Positions 1 to 9,074 of a stretch of DNA of 64,000 nt are shown here, one piece after another. Source of the stretch: Amoebidium appalachense (taxonomy: Eukaryota > Ichthyosporea). The stretch spans positions 1 to 64,000 of the forward strand of contig CAVNZM010000003.1 of NCBI GenBank assembly GCA_963693365.1, written 5' to 3'. The notes below the pieces were generated by a model that saw only the letters and a program-made list of their open reading frames with translations, did no database searches and had not been told where the DNA came from. A program made the position numbers and the translations under genes. Numbering within the stretch: position 1 is the first letter of the stretch; every line of letters starts with the position of its first letter.

Positions 1-398
1 TTTGGTGGTGTTGTCAGGTGCAATGGGAAGGAAGTGTGGGAAGGAGGAGAACGAATAAGGGGGAAGAGGATCGCATGTGATTTGACAGTCTCCGTTCCAA
101 AATCAGCACCCGAAAAACAAATAATTTCAGATTCAAACGCTTCAGTAACGCTTCGGAAACTTTCAAGTGGTCCAGGAGGGTGGAGTTTGAAAGGGACATC
201 AAGCAATTCAGAAGCTGACGAAAATAGGTTTGGTGGTGTTGTCAGGTGCCACAATGGGAAGGAAGTGTGGGAAGGAGGAGAACGAATAAGGGGGAAGAGG
301 ATCGCATGTGATTTGACAGTCTCCGTTCCAAAATCAGCACCCGAAAAACAAATAATTTCAGATTCAAACGCTTCAGTAACGCTTCGGAAACTTTCACG
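1..398. repeat. 228-bp tandem duplication
   Basis: A block starting tttggtggtgttgtcaggtg at position 1 recurs at 229 with near-perfect identity to about 398. There is one 3-nt insertion. The spacing keeps both strands in frame. Confidence 0.85.
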
Positions 399-608
399 TG
401 TTGAAAACAAATCTGCTTGGCACACAGATGTGGTGGTTTTGAATTTACCTTCGAGCCGTAGTGTGATGACAGCCGGTCCGTTGTCCTCTGTAGTTACGTT
501 TGCGTATGCGCGAACTGGGAGCTGTGCAGTTTCTGCTTCCTGGTGTTCATGTTGGCTAAGCACGGCCCCTAAAAGGAAAGCGAGGAGAAGCGTGAGCTGG
601 GTACGCAT
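1..608 (-). CDS. Partial secreted-type protein with internal tandem repeat (runs off left edge)
   Basis: Reading leftwards from an ATG at 608-606, the minus strand stays open for about 202 codons to the window edge. The product begins MRTQLTLLLAFLLGAVLSQ, a typical secretory signal peptide with probable cleavage near residue 18. After about residue 70 a unit of 76-77 residues (starting near ESFRSVTEAF) begins and is repeated in frame. The DNA copies, plus coordinates 1-170 and 229-398, are almost identical and differ by one codon. A possible splice donor (GAA-GGTAAAT) lies near 453, so the gene may be spliced and the rest of the frame intronic. The plus strand is also open here (34-651) but has no signal peptide or family resemblance. 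No family recognised. Confidence 0.5.
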   Translation of the reverse strand, partial: MRTQLTLLLAFLLGAVLSQHEHQEAETAQLPVRAYANVTTEDNGPAVITLRLEGKFKTTTSVCQADLFSTRESFRSVTEAFESEIICFSGADFGTETVKSHAILFPLIRSPPSHTSFPLWHLTTPPNLFSSASELLDVPFKLHPPGPLESFRSVTEAFESEIICFSGADFGTETVKSHAILFPLIRSPPSHTSFPLHLTTPP

Positions 609-881
609 GTTGGTGGGTGGGCGAGGAATAAGGGCCAAGGTCAGCGTGTAGATGGGTAGAGCCACCATGCAATTGCGATGTCGTGGGAAGCCTGGGCTAG
701 ATTTCAAGGTGGCCACGATGGTTGCTTGGTGTCTAAGTCTTGTTTTGTGCTGTCACGGTCATGACAAGTTGCAGCATCTGCACTTTCCTCCTTGACGAGT
801 TGTGACCCTGTTACCTCAGTCACTTACGGTGGAGTCCCTTTTCAGCTTTTCAAATGGCACTGCATGCAGCCACAGATGTAC

Positions 882-1020
882 GGGGTTTACGCTGTTTACT
901 CGAGCCTCAAAGAGAAACCAGTCTCAGGTATGGGGGGGTGTTTGCCCGAACTATCCCCTCAGCGGTATATCATGATCACGTACATAGATGTCGGGTGATG
1001 ACTATATATCAGGGTTTACT
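882..1020 (+). repeat. Interspersed repeat family A, copy 1
   Basis: About 135 bp, from ggggtttacgctgttta to actatatatcagggttt, recurs at 52251-52384 in the same orientation and, shorter, at 62030-62114 inverted. No coding capacity is seen. It may be a SINE, MITE or terminal piece of a larger element. Confidence 0.7.
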
Positions 1021-1254
1021 TATGTACCAGGCTGTGAAATTAGGGGATTAGGGCCCGAAAATTGCCCCTGAAAGTCAGAATATTGTCCCTAACTTTTTGA
1101 GGTTAGGTCCATCAATTTTTGAAAACTGGCCCTAACAGTGGTCAAAAAATAAGAAAATACACCCAAAAAACGGTTGTTGACTCTATTAGGGCCAACCAGG
1201 CTGGTGGAAAGTTGCCAAAATGGCACCAGCCAAAAACAATTTTCCCTCCAGCTA

Positions 1255-1421
1255 TCTGCTACACTAGCTGGCAATGTGAACACTTTAGACTTTTTGTTGA
1301 ATTCTGTTGGTCGTCACATTAAGTATTTATATGATTTTCACACAGTGTTCAGGTATCTCAGTATGCACTTGTTACTGGATAATTCGTGAAGTTTTTATTG
1401 TCTTCTCAGTATGCCGTGCAG
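1255..1421 (+). mobile_element. 5'-truncated LINE 3' end
   Basis: This stretch matches, on the opposite strand, the 3' end of the non-LTR element at 52467-56100. It keeps codons for the shared C-terminus ending LLNSVGRHI and the same 3' UTR down to tatgccgtgc. It lacks everything upstream, as expected of a 5'-truncated target-primed insertion. It abuts the 3' end of the DIRS-like RT frame and supplies that frame's last codons and stop. No poly-A tail is present in either copy. Confidence 0.7.
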
Positions 1422-3130
1422 GGGTTTACACACTTTTTATTGCGTGGACACTGGTTGAGGGGTCCTGGTAGGTAGGATGCCTGTAACGTAAATTGGTATT
1501 GCATTTCCATGCGGGTGATGAACCGAATAAGTTTGGCCATCACGGGGTGGGGGGAAGACCGGGAGTGCAGGTCAGACACAGCACCCGTGTTGTCACATAA
1601 AATACGGACATGGTGGGTGGACCAGGAGGGGGCCCAGAGGGCCACGGCGGCTGCGATGGCCAGGAGTTCGATGACGGAAGAACCGAGTTTACCCTCATGA
1701 GCATAGAGGGCTTGGGTGGAGGGGGACCAGGGCATGAAGAACCATTGGTCGAGCCAGTGGCCACCTAGACCCACCGATCCGGCAGCATCAGTGGCCAGGG
1801 TGGTGTATGTGGGGGGTGTGATGAGGTGCACCCCATTCCATGATGTGAGGAACTGGTGCCATTCGGCTATGTCGGCCCGGGCGGCAGCAGTCAGTCGTAT
1901 GTGGTGGTGGCCGGCAAGGTGTGGGTGGGTCCGGAGAAGGGCCCATAGGCGCTGGGAGAAGGCCCTCCCGGGGGGAACCAGCTGGGCACACCAGGTGAGT
2001 TTGCCGAGGAGGGACTGGAGGTCCCGAATGGTGATGGTGGGCTTTGGGTGGGAAGTGAGGTCGAGTAGGTCCGAGAGCTTGGAAGCCGGGATTCGTGCCT
2101 CCATGGCGATGGAGTCGAATTCGATACCGATGAAGACGACACGGGTAGCCGGGCCCTGCATCTTGTCTTCGGAGATGGCAATGTGCAGCTCTCGGCAGAG
2201 TTGCAGGAAGGTGGATAGGTGGCACTGCTCTTGTGTGGGGGCGACTATAATCCAGTCGTCTACGTAGTGGCGGATGAGGGTAATACCGTGCTGGTGTGCC
2301 AGCCACTGTAGGGTGGCCGCGATCCGTTCCCAGATGGCTGGGCTAGATTTCAGGCCGAAGGGCAGTCTGGTTTCAACGTAAAAATGCCCTTGCCATTTGA
2401 ATGCCATTAAGTGGTGGTCTTCCGGTCGGATGGGCATGTGCCGGAAGGCAGCCTGCACATCTGCCACGGCCATGTAGCAGCCGGGGCCTGCGTCGAGAAT
2501 GAGTTGGGTGACATCCCGGGCGCGAATGTACTGAAGTTCGTCGGGGTAGGTGATGCTGTCATTGACACTGCTACCCCGGGGCCAGGAGAGGTGGTGGATT
2601 CGACGGTACTTGGGGGGGTTCCCTTTCTTGGTAACGGCGCCAATGGGGGAGGAGCGGTGGACCGGAAATTCGTCAAAGAATTGGGCCGGGGAGAGGGGGC
2701 CGCGCAGGTGGCCGAGGGCGACTTCTTTGGCAATATCCACCGTGATAGCGGCAGCTGCCTCCGGGGTGGTGGGTAGGTTGGGGCCCACCCGAGAGGTGGA
2801 GGGGCCGCGATAGCCGATGTCGACGCCGAATTCGACATCGTGGAGGAGTTGTGTGGCGAATGGTTGGTCCGGGTAGGAGGCCAGCAGTTCCCGGAGGCGG
2901 GAGGTGTCAATGTGGTGCTGGGGCAGCGGGCGGGCCTCCGGGTCTGAGCCTCGGAGGAAGGGGGTGGTTAGCAAGGGTGGTGTACCCTTGGGGAGATCCC
3001 CGCAGCGGGGGGGGGGGGGGGGGGGGGGGGGGCAGCAGGGCCCCGGGGGGTTAGAGTAGGGCAGCTGGGCCCAAGTGAGGGTGGGCAGGGAGGGCAGCGG
3101 GGCCCTGTGCAGGGGAATGTGCCCGAGCAC
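1406..3130 (-). CDS. DIRS/Ngaro-like reverse transcriptase-RNase H, 3'-truncated
   Basis: A 574-codon frame. The first about 60 residues are proline-rich, encoded by a poly-G tract at about 3009-3032, so the start is uncertain. RT motifs follow: KYRRIHHLSWPRGSS, ADVQAAFRHMPI, LPFGLKSSPAIW and the catalytic HYVDDWII. The thumb/connection segment (IPASKLSDLL, RDLQSLLGKLTW, PGRAFSQRLW) is characteristic of DIRS and Ngaro RTs. RNase H follows with ATDAAGSVGLGG, VIELLAIAAAV and ILCDNTGAV. In intact members the frame goes on past the LPGPLNQ motif towards a tyrosine recombinase. Here it ends within about 13 residues, inside a LINE fragment, and no recombinase is in the window, so the copy is dead or incomplete. 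Confidence 0.85.
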   Translation of the reverse strand: MLGHIPLHRAPLPSLPTLTWAQLPYSNPPGPCCPPPPPPPPRCGDLPKGTPPLLTTPFLRGSDPEARPLPQHHIDTSRLRELLASYPDQPFATQLLHDVEFGVDIGYRGPSTSRVGPNLPTTPEAAAAITVDIAKEVALGHLRGPLSPAQFFDEFPVHRSSPIGAVTKKGNPPKYRRIHHLSWPRGSSVNDSITYPDELQYIRARDVTQLILDAGPGCYMAVADVQAAFRHMPIRPEDHHLMAFKWQGHFYVETRLPFGLKSSPAIWERIAATLQWLAHQHGITLIRHYVDDWIIVAPTQEQCHLSTFLQLCRELHIAISEDKMQGPATRVVFIGIEFDSIAMEARIPASKLSDLLDLTSHPKPTITIRDLQSLLGKLTWCAQLVPPGRAFSQRLWALLRTHPHLAGHHHIRLTAAARADIAEWHQFLTSWNGVHLITPPTYTTLATDAAGSVGLGGHWLDQWFFMPWSPSTQALYAHEGKLGSSVIELLAIAAAVALWAPSWSTHHVRILCDNTGAVSDLHSRSSPHPVMAKLIRFITRMEMQYQFTLQASYLPGPLNQCPRNKKCVNPCTAY

Positions 3131-3429
3131 GCGGGGTGTGGGCGGACACAGAGGTAGAAGAAGGGGGGGGGAGGGAGTGCTAGGTGAGTGTAAGGGGGGG
3201 GGGGGGCAGGCTCGTGGGATGGGGGGGGGAGTAAAATTATGTGCAGTGGCCAGAATAAACGTCTTTGTGTAGGGACATTTATTCTTGACGCGCGCGGGCG
3301 CCGTAGTTGGCCTGCGAAATTTTGTACTCAGCCCTATTGGCCCGTTCTCCCGAGCTCCGTTTCCCTGTACTCGTGTGTCCTAGCTCCTAACCCCTATGTT
3401 CTAGCGGTGTGTGTGGGTGTGCGCGAAGA

Positions 3430-4200
3430 CTAGGCATTGTGCTTGCAGTCTTTGCGGGGGTGTGTGCCAGAGCAGAGCGGGCACACGTGGGAGAAGGGGC
3501 AGGGCTGCTTAGCGCAGGACCGACCGTTAATGTGGAAATTCCTGCAGTGCGTCGCGGGTAGATCCACGGGTCGGGCCGGTTTTGCCGGGCCGGGTTGCGG
3601 GCCAGGGCGGTTAGGGGTTTGACCCCCGCCGGGCTTGTGGGGCGGCTTAAAGCCGTCAAGACCACAGCCGGGCTTGGGGTACATGGGGCAGGCTGCGCTG
3701 GGGTGGTCGGGGAAGCCACAGCGCTGACATGCGTCCGGGATGAGCAGAGTGGGTGGCAGGAGGAGATCCTGGTGGAGTTGGGCGAGCAGGTTGGGACACT
3801 CGATCGGAGCCCGACCCTGCTGGTGGGCAACGGTGCGGGCGTATACGTCATAGTTGTGGATCTGGGCCCACGGGTATCGGGTGCTGAGGCGAGTGATGTG
3901 CTGAGTCCAAAGTACGTCTTTGTCCGTGGGGAGGCCGAGGTGGTGCTTGGCGGCCATGTAATGGGTCCAAGCTTGGATCCAAATGACGAGTGAACGCAGG
4001 GGAACGGGTTTGTCTTGGCGAAAAGTCTCGATGCTGCCGTCGTCGGCCATGCGCAGATGCTGACCTTTCTTGGATGGGGCCAGGAGGGCGGCGGGGGTGA
4101 ACTTATACAGGTCGACGAAACGATTGGCGCGCAAATCTGCCAGCACATCCGCGGGGGGAAGCGGGGAGTGTGCCCGGCTGAATGTCGCCAGTGTTCTCAC
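3430..4200 (-). CDS. DIRS/Ngaro-like Gag, zinc-knuckle part
   Basis: A 256-codon frame upstream of the RT on the same strand. It carries CQRCGFPDHPSAACPMYP and, at the C-terminus, a Cys/His cluster from CRNFHINGRSC to HPRKDC, the arrangement usual in DIRS/Ngaro Gag proteins for nucleic-acid binding. The N-terminal half (ADVLADLRANRFVDLYKF, then a Trp-rich segment) looks like a capsid-type region. It overlaps the preceding 4103-4600 frame in another phase, so the two are probably one Gag split by a frameshift. The gap to the RT frame (3131-3429) is low-complexity G-rich DNA. Confidence 0.7.
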   Translation of the reverse strand: MRTLATFSRAHSPLPPADVLADLRANRFVDLYKFTPAALLAPSKKGQHLRMADDGSIETFRQDKPVPLRSLVIWIQAWTHYMAAKHHLGLPTDKDVLWTQHITRLSTRYPWAQIHNYDVYARTVAHQQGRAPIECPNLLAQLHQDLLLPPTLLIPDACQRCGFPDHPSAACPMYPKPGCGLDGFKPPHKPGGGQTPNRPGPQPGPAKPARPVDLPATHCRNFHINGRSCAKQPCPFSHVCPLCSGTHPRKDCKHNA

Positions 4201-4600
4201 CTGTGATGGGGGGCGCGGGCAGGGCAGGTAGGTCTAGGTCAGGAATGAGATGCAGCCCCGGGGAAACCTCCCCGGGTGTGGAAGGCGCGGCGGGGGGCGC
4301 GGGAGGGTCGCGGTTGGTGAGAGCAGCCAGGACGCCAGCCATCTGGGTGCTGATGGCGGTGAGGGCGGCCAGGACGGCGTCTTGAGAAGTCATCTGCGGG
4401 GACGGCGGGGCCTGAGGGGGGACTTCAGGAGTGGAGGGGAGAGTAGCCGGCGGGTCCGGGTCCGTGGTGGTATGGGCCGCTGGAGGCGCGTCAGTGTCCG
4501 CGGGAGCGTTGGTCAGCCTGTGGCGGAGGTCGCTGCGGGTCAGGCGCTTAGGTGCCGCGGCAGGGGCGGCGGCTGAGGCCTGGCGCTTTTTCGGCGGCAT
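4103..4600 (-). CDS. Gag N-terminal part, proline/alanine-rich
   Basis: A 165-codon frame from ATG at 4600, beginning MPPKKRQASAAAPAAAPKRL, basic then Pro/Ala-rich. It includes a short helical stretch (DAVLAALTAISTQMAGVLAAL). In the overlap region the capsid-like reading moves to the frame of the 3430-4200 entry. Either a programmed or mutational frameshift joins them, or the downstream part starts independently. Codons are GC-rich like the rest of this element and unlike the AT-rich sequence just upstream. Confidence 0.5.
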   Translation of the reverse strand: MPPKKRQASAAAPAAAPKRLTRSDLRHRLTNAPADTDAPPAAHTTTDPDPPATLPSTPEVPPQAPPSPQMTSQDAVLAALTAISTQMAGVLAALTNRDPPAPPAAPSTPGEVSPGLHLIPDLDLPALPAPPITGENTGDIQPGTLPASPRGCAGRFARQSFRRPV

Positions 4601-4717
4601 GCTGACCGGCGTAGGGAAAGATAGGGAGAATGAAAAAGGAATATATAGCTGTAAGGCTGTGGATGCTAAACACAGAAGATGTGTTTGTAGCTTGCTGATC
4701 TGCTAAAAACTGTCGTG

Positions 4718-4725
4718 CTTATATA
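4718..4725 (-). promoter_or_regulatory. Possible TATA box of the DIRS-like element
   Basis: TATATAAG on the minus strand about 118 nt upstream of the Gag ATG. Assigned by motif and position only. Confidence 0.3.
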
Positions 4726-4740
4726 CCTAAGCCTACCGAT

Positions 4741-4840
4741 CTGAGCCAATCAAAAATCGATCTAGTGATATGTGAAATCTGATCCGAGCCAATCATAACT
4801 CGGTCTAGTGATCTGTGGTATCTGATGTTTTGACTGGCTA
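4741..4840. repeat. Two-copy 43-bp direct repeat upstream of Gag
   Basis: Two degenerate copies of a block of the form gagccaatca...gtctagtgat, each with a CCAAT core, lie in the leader of the DIRS-like element. They could be promoter modules of the element. Confidence 0.5.
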
Positions 4841-4951
4841 ATAGGTGCCCGTGTGCGGGCAGCCAACCGCTAACTGCTAAAACACGAAATGAAGCCTACA
4901 TGGTTATGTTGGTACCGAACACCCATCCTACGTGTTTACCCAGAAAAATAT

Positions 4952-5284
4952 TTATGTCAATAATTTCCACAAATAAAACCTAAACAGTTCCGAGAAATAC
5001 TTATCAGAGTCTATGAGGGGGTCTCCAGTGGTATCACCAATAATACGAGCAGGGGGGCCAAATCGATTCATACTAGCAAGCCGGCGCAAGCTTTCCTTTT
5101 GAGACAGGGGTTCACCTAGTCTAGCGGGAGTGGTGTTTGGTAACAAGAGAGCATCGGGATATTCCTTCCTACCACCGCCAGCATAATCACCGAGATCTAT
5201 CAAATCATCAACAATAAAGTTAGTGCATGTATCTAGTACGAGATGTGAATCTGGCCTGGCTTGTGCAGATTCTAATAGGCGCAT
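4952..5284 (-). CDS. Unrecognised 110-residue ORF between two retroelement units
   Basis: The frame begins MRLLESAQARPDSHLVLDTC and is acidic in its centre (FIVDDLIDLGDYAGGG). No family recognised. It follows the free endonuclease ORF by 63 nt on the same strand and precedes the Gag leader. It may be a remnant of the element's body, or the 3' part of ORF2 after a deletion. Base composition is balanced rather than repeat-like, which supports a real or formerly real coding sequence. Confidence 0.35.
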   Translation of the reverse strand: MRLLESAQARPDSHLVLDTCTNFIVDDLIDLGDYAGGGRKEYPDALLLPNTTPARLGEPLSQKESLRRLASMNRFGPPARIIGDTTGDPLIDSDKYFSELFRFYLWKLLT

Positions 5285-5347
5285 ATATATAGGGTGTCTC
5301 GTAGCATAGCATACACATACATCAACTCTACCCCACTGTGACTTAAC

Positions 5348-6061
5348 TTAAAGCTGGGATAGACGGAGGCGAAAGGTGGGAGGAGGAGGGGGGAGCAGAT
5401 CAAGGGAGATCTTAGGTAGGAAAAGGATAGGAGAGTGGTCAGATGACCTAGAGAGGTTAGGAGGGAGAGAGAGTTTTGACATGGTTGATGGCCAAAAGGC
5501 CACTCCCCAGTCGGTGTTGTGGGCATGGGATATTTGAGGGAACCGCAAAGTGTGACTTTGGACATACCTTGCTAAAGGGATAGCACGCTCCGGGGGCTTA
5601 GATGGGTACCCGACACTCACTTGCAGTGTGTCTGTGTGGTGGAGTCGCGTGTTAAAATCACCTAAAATAACAGTGGACATTGGTAACTGTGACAACTCGT
5701 GAGTCAATTCGACAACCGACATAGATGGTGGGTAATATACAAAAGTAAAAACATTAGAAAGAAACTCTATAGAAACCGAGAATTCCGTTTTTGCTACCGG
5801 TTTGCACTTCACTCTCACGTGTGGTGCGGCAAGTACAATAATGCCTCGGTTTTTCGCGTAACCGGGGTGTGTGGATGTGTCGACCAATGTAGAGTTGAAT
5901 TTGTGGTGGTTTTTAAACTGTGTTTCGCAAATCACTGTAAACGTGTGGTTGTTTGTCTGTTGTTGTATGTAGCTGATTTTATCGTCGAGTGTCCCGGGGG
6001 GGAGGCCCTTTTGGGGGCCCAGTGTCCGAGCATTCCAGAAGAAGAAGGATAAATTAGGCAT
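5348..6061 (-). CDS. Free-standing AP-type endonuclease of a non-LTR-like element
   Basis: A 237-codon frame with exonuclease-endonuclease-phosphatase signatures in order: FFWNARTLG near the N-terminus, TVICETQF (the glutamate motif), VILGDFNTRL (catalytic Asp/Asn) and SRSSDHSPILF (catalytic Asp-His) near the end. In LINEs this nicks target DNA and is fused to an RT. Here a stop follows the SDH motif by about 30 residues and no LINE RT follows. The ATG overlaps the ORF1 stop (gATGCCTAA), suggesting coupled translation of the two frames. Confidence 0.75.
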   Translation of the reverse strand: MPNLSFFFWNARTLGPQKGLPPGTLDDKISYIQQQTNNHTFTVICETQFKNHHKFNSTLVDTSTHPGYAKNRGIIVLAAPHVRVKCKPVAKTEFSVSIEFLSNVFTFVYYPPSMSVVELTHELSQLPMSTVILGDFNTRLHHTDTLQVSVGYPSKPPERAIPLARYVQSHTLRFPQISHAHNTDWGVAFWPSTMSKLSLPPNLSRSSDHSPILFLPKISLDLLPPPPPTFRLRLSQL

Positions 6062-7244
6062 CGGTTTGGTCCGACACCTGTGGGGTTGGTTCCCACTTGT
6101 CGCTTACGGGGTCGTATGCACGACCTTCCGCCAGCGCGAACAGTTCGCAGAAGAGCTCGATTTCCATCTCGCATCGGCGTTTGCGCTCGAGCAGTTTCTC
6201 ACCAGAAAACATTGGTTCCTTCGTGTCCGTGTCTATCACGCTCGTAGCATCGTTTTCCAACTTTGCGAGGAACTCTTTTGCCTTGCTGATGCGTACACGA
6301 CAATGTGTGGCGCACGCATTCTTAGCAGACACTTTACGTCCTTTGTCTGCTTTCTGAATGTTTTCCGGCGCGCATGGGTCGTAGCTTGGGAGGTGGGTCA
6401 CGGTGAAGAAGCTACCACACCCCTTTGTCGCGTCACGGATGAACGCACGGTTATAGTCGCCCCGTACTGCTACTTCCAGCACATCGTATCCAATGAAGGA
6501 CAGACAAAGGATGCGAGAGCACCGGAAGCCGAGAGCCTTGAAGATGGACCACATGGCCCTGTGTGGGCGTCTGCCGTGCTTGACTTTGAAATACACCCTC
6601 TCGTATTTGGGTGGGATGTTGATGTTACCGTTTGCTTGGGTGTTCCCCTTAGCCGGCGGTTTGGGAGGGGAGTTGCGGCGGTACTCGTTGCCTGCAAGAA
6701 TGCTGGCATATGTTTCCTTGGCAATTTGGCGGAGCTCGGGTGTTTTACGAGAGTTCGCATATTCTAGGAACTCTGCCGGGAGCTATGCTTCCGGTTCTGT
6801 GTTGTTTTGTGTTGGGGTGGAAATGTCTCCGTCGCGAGATGTTTGCTCATGAGTTTTGGGGTTTTGCGATCCACTAATGTTTAGCTGGGCTGTGAGTGAA
6901 TCAATGGTGAGCTTGAGTTGGGTATTTTCTGTTTGGAGTTTTTCTATCATGTTCTTGAGTGGTAACAGCTCATTTAGCTGTTTCTTAACGAGGGCAAGTT
7001 CTGCCAGTACTGTATCAACCGAAAGTTTCGGCATGGTTGTTATTGTGTTTTTACGGAGTGGTGTGGTGTTATTCTGAATGGGTAGTGTATTGTAAATAGG
7101 TGTTGCGCTTAGTCTAAGGCGATGTTTTTCTGGTTGTGCATCTGTGGTAGGTGTATCTGCTGGACGTTTTAATGGTCGCACATGTGTGATGGGTGTAGAT
7201 GGAACTTTGAAAGAGGTTCTGAAACGATTATAGGCATGTGCCAT
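6054..7244 (-). pseudogene. Non-LTR ORF1-like protein with one in-frame TAG
   Basis: Two open stretches, 7244-6786 and 6782-6054, are in one frame separated only by TAG at 6785-6783. Together they give about 396 residues. The N-terminal part is basic and Pro/Thr-rich. A leucine-heptad coiled coil follows (LAELALVKKQLNELLPLKN and beyond), then after the TAG a region with ILCLSFIGYDVLEVAV, like the RRM/C-terminal fold of LINE ORF1 proteins. ORF1 proteins trimerise through the coil and bind the element RNA. Either the copy carries a nonsense mutation or the TAG is read through. The end overlaps the endonuclease ATG. Confidence 0.6.
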
Positions 7245-7349
7245 GACATGGATGGGGGTGTTCCCCGGCCCTTAGGGCCACGGATGGCCTGGTTTAGGGG
7301 TGGATGCGCGAAGGATAGTATTTATTAGCAGATAATAAAAAGCGACATT

Positions 7350-7460
7350 TGAATCGATGTGTGCGACTGAATCGATGTGTGCGACTGAATCGATGTGTGC
7401 GACTGAATCGATGTGTGCGACTGAATCGATGTGTGCGACTGAATCGATGTGTGCGACTGA
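7350..7460. repeat. 18-bp minisatellite, about six copies
   Basis: Near-perfect repeats of gaatcgatgtgtgcgact upstream of ORF1, probably in the 5' leader of that element. Confidence 0.9.
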
Positions 7461-7703
7461 CACCAGCGGGCAAAACCGTAAGTGTTTCCTATATCTTCCG
7501 ATAACCTGAGATCGTCGCGAGCCACCGCGGCGGCAACCGCAAGATAATCCCCGATAAAAATCGAAACCAGCCAATCACGAATTTTGCCTACTAACCATGG
7601 GGTAATCGCGGATCGGCTTTCGGGCCAGAATCTGCAGATTATCGGGGCTAAATGAGCCCAAAACCGCTACGATTATCTGCAGATTCGGGGGTTAGGTTTC
7701 CGC

Positions 7704-9037
7704 AGAGGTCAGCGAGGAAGAAGAGTTGGGCAGGACTGGGGATGAACGCCATGATAGCGAGGCTGATAGTGCCAGAGAAATCGACACTCCCAAAAAGCGG
7801 CCTAGAAAGATTTACCCCCTCCCCCCCCCTCCCCCCCCCCCCACCCACCCACTGCAGTGCCCCCCCCCCCCTCCCCCTCCCCCTCCCCCTCCCCCTCCCC
7901 ACCCCCCCCCCCCCACAAAAAAAAAAAAAAAAAAAAAACAATAAAACAGCACTCTTCCACTGGTGGATGTGATTATCTTTGTTTTTACTAGATGGGCTGT
8001 TGTAACATTGCATCAAGTGTTAAGCAATAAAGAAGGGGGGGAAAAAAATTATTCCGTGTTAGTGCATTAGATGGTCTCTAATAGAGTCCCCCTCCCAGGA
8101 CACGGCTTCGATAATGGATAAGGTCAAGAAGGCAAAGATTTTGTCGTCCACCGTGTTCGACAAACATGAAGACAAGTCTTCTGCATACGCAATGGTTAAC
8201 CCCCCCCTCCCCCCCCCCCCCTTCCCTTCCAAAAGAAACCCTAAAAAAGAAAAAACGTTGATCACACTCACAAACTCGAACCCCCCACAAACCCACATGC
8301 ACATATTTTGTCATTGGACAAGTTGTATCAAGCAAATGAATGATACAAGGGCACGAGAGAATGAATGACTCGGATACAAGGGCACGAGAGAGTGAATGGA
8401 GAAGTTAGGGCTAAGAGGAGAGGGATAGAGAGAGTGTGTTAGAAGGAAGAGAGGGTTGGGAAGAGAGGGTTGGGAAGTCTTGAGGGTTGGGAAGAGAGGG
8501 TTGGGAAGTCTTGAGGGTTGGGAAGAGAGTGTTGGGAAGGTAGGGTTAGGAAGGTAGGGTTAGGAAGAGAGGGTTGGGGATAGACGAGAAAGTTTCTGTT
8601 TCTGCTTCTGTTTTTGTTTTTCAAGTTGTGGAACGAAAGAGGGGGGTGGGGGTGGGGGGGTGGGGGTTTGGGGGAGTGGGGGGGGGGGGGTGGGTGGGGG
8701 GGGGGGGGGGGGGGGGGGGGGACGGACGGACTGTTAAGTAAGCAGCATCGAGTTTCTTTCATCTAACCCCATTCCCTTCCCATCTCCAGATCCAAATCTG
8801 CCACCACCTCCCAAGGCCACAGATGGCCGGGCGGCACGATCAGCGACTCTGAGGACAGTGATGACAATGAACGTACTCCGGACAAGAAGCACAACGACGT
8901 GCAGACCCGACCCAAGGAAACGTCGGAACAAGTTAAAGGTGAGCCTGTTATACAGAAATTCGTAGAAGCTGTCACATCACAGAGTGATGTGAGTAGATTT
9001 ACTCGTCTCAGGGTCTCGTATCATAACATTTTCAATT

Positions 9038-9074
<37 letters not shown>

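Noticed and set aside
34-651. 205-codon plus-strand ORF at the left edge
   Set aside because: The opposite strand has a signal peptide and a better start. The plus product has no features, so it is treated as a shadow.
7272-7574. Minus ORF with repeated SVAHID
   Set aside because: It is the 18-bp minisatellite; coding periodicity is accidental because 18 is divisible by three.
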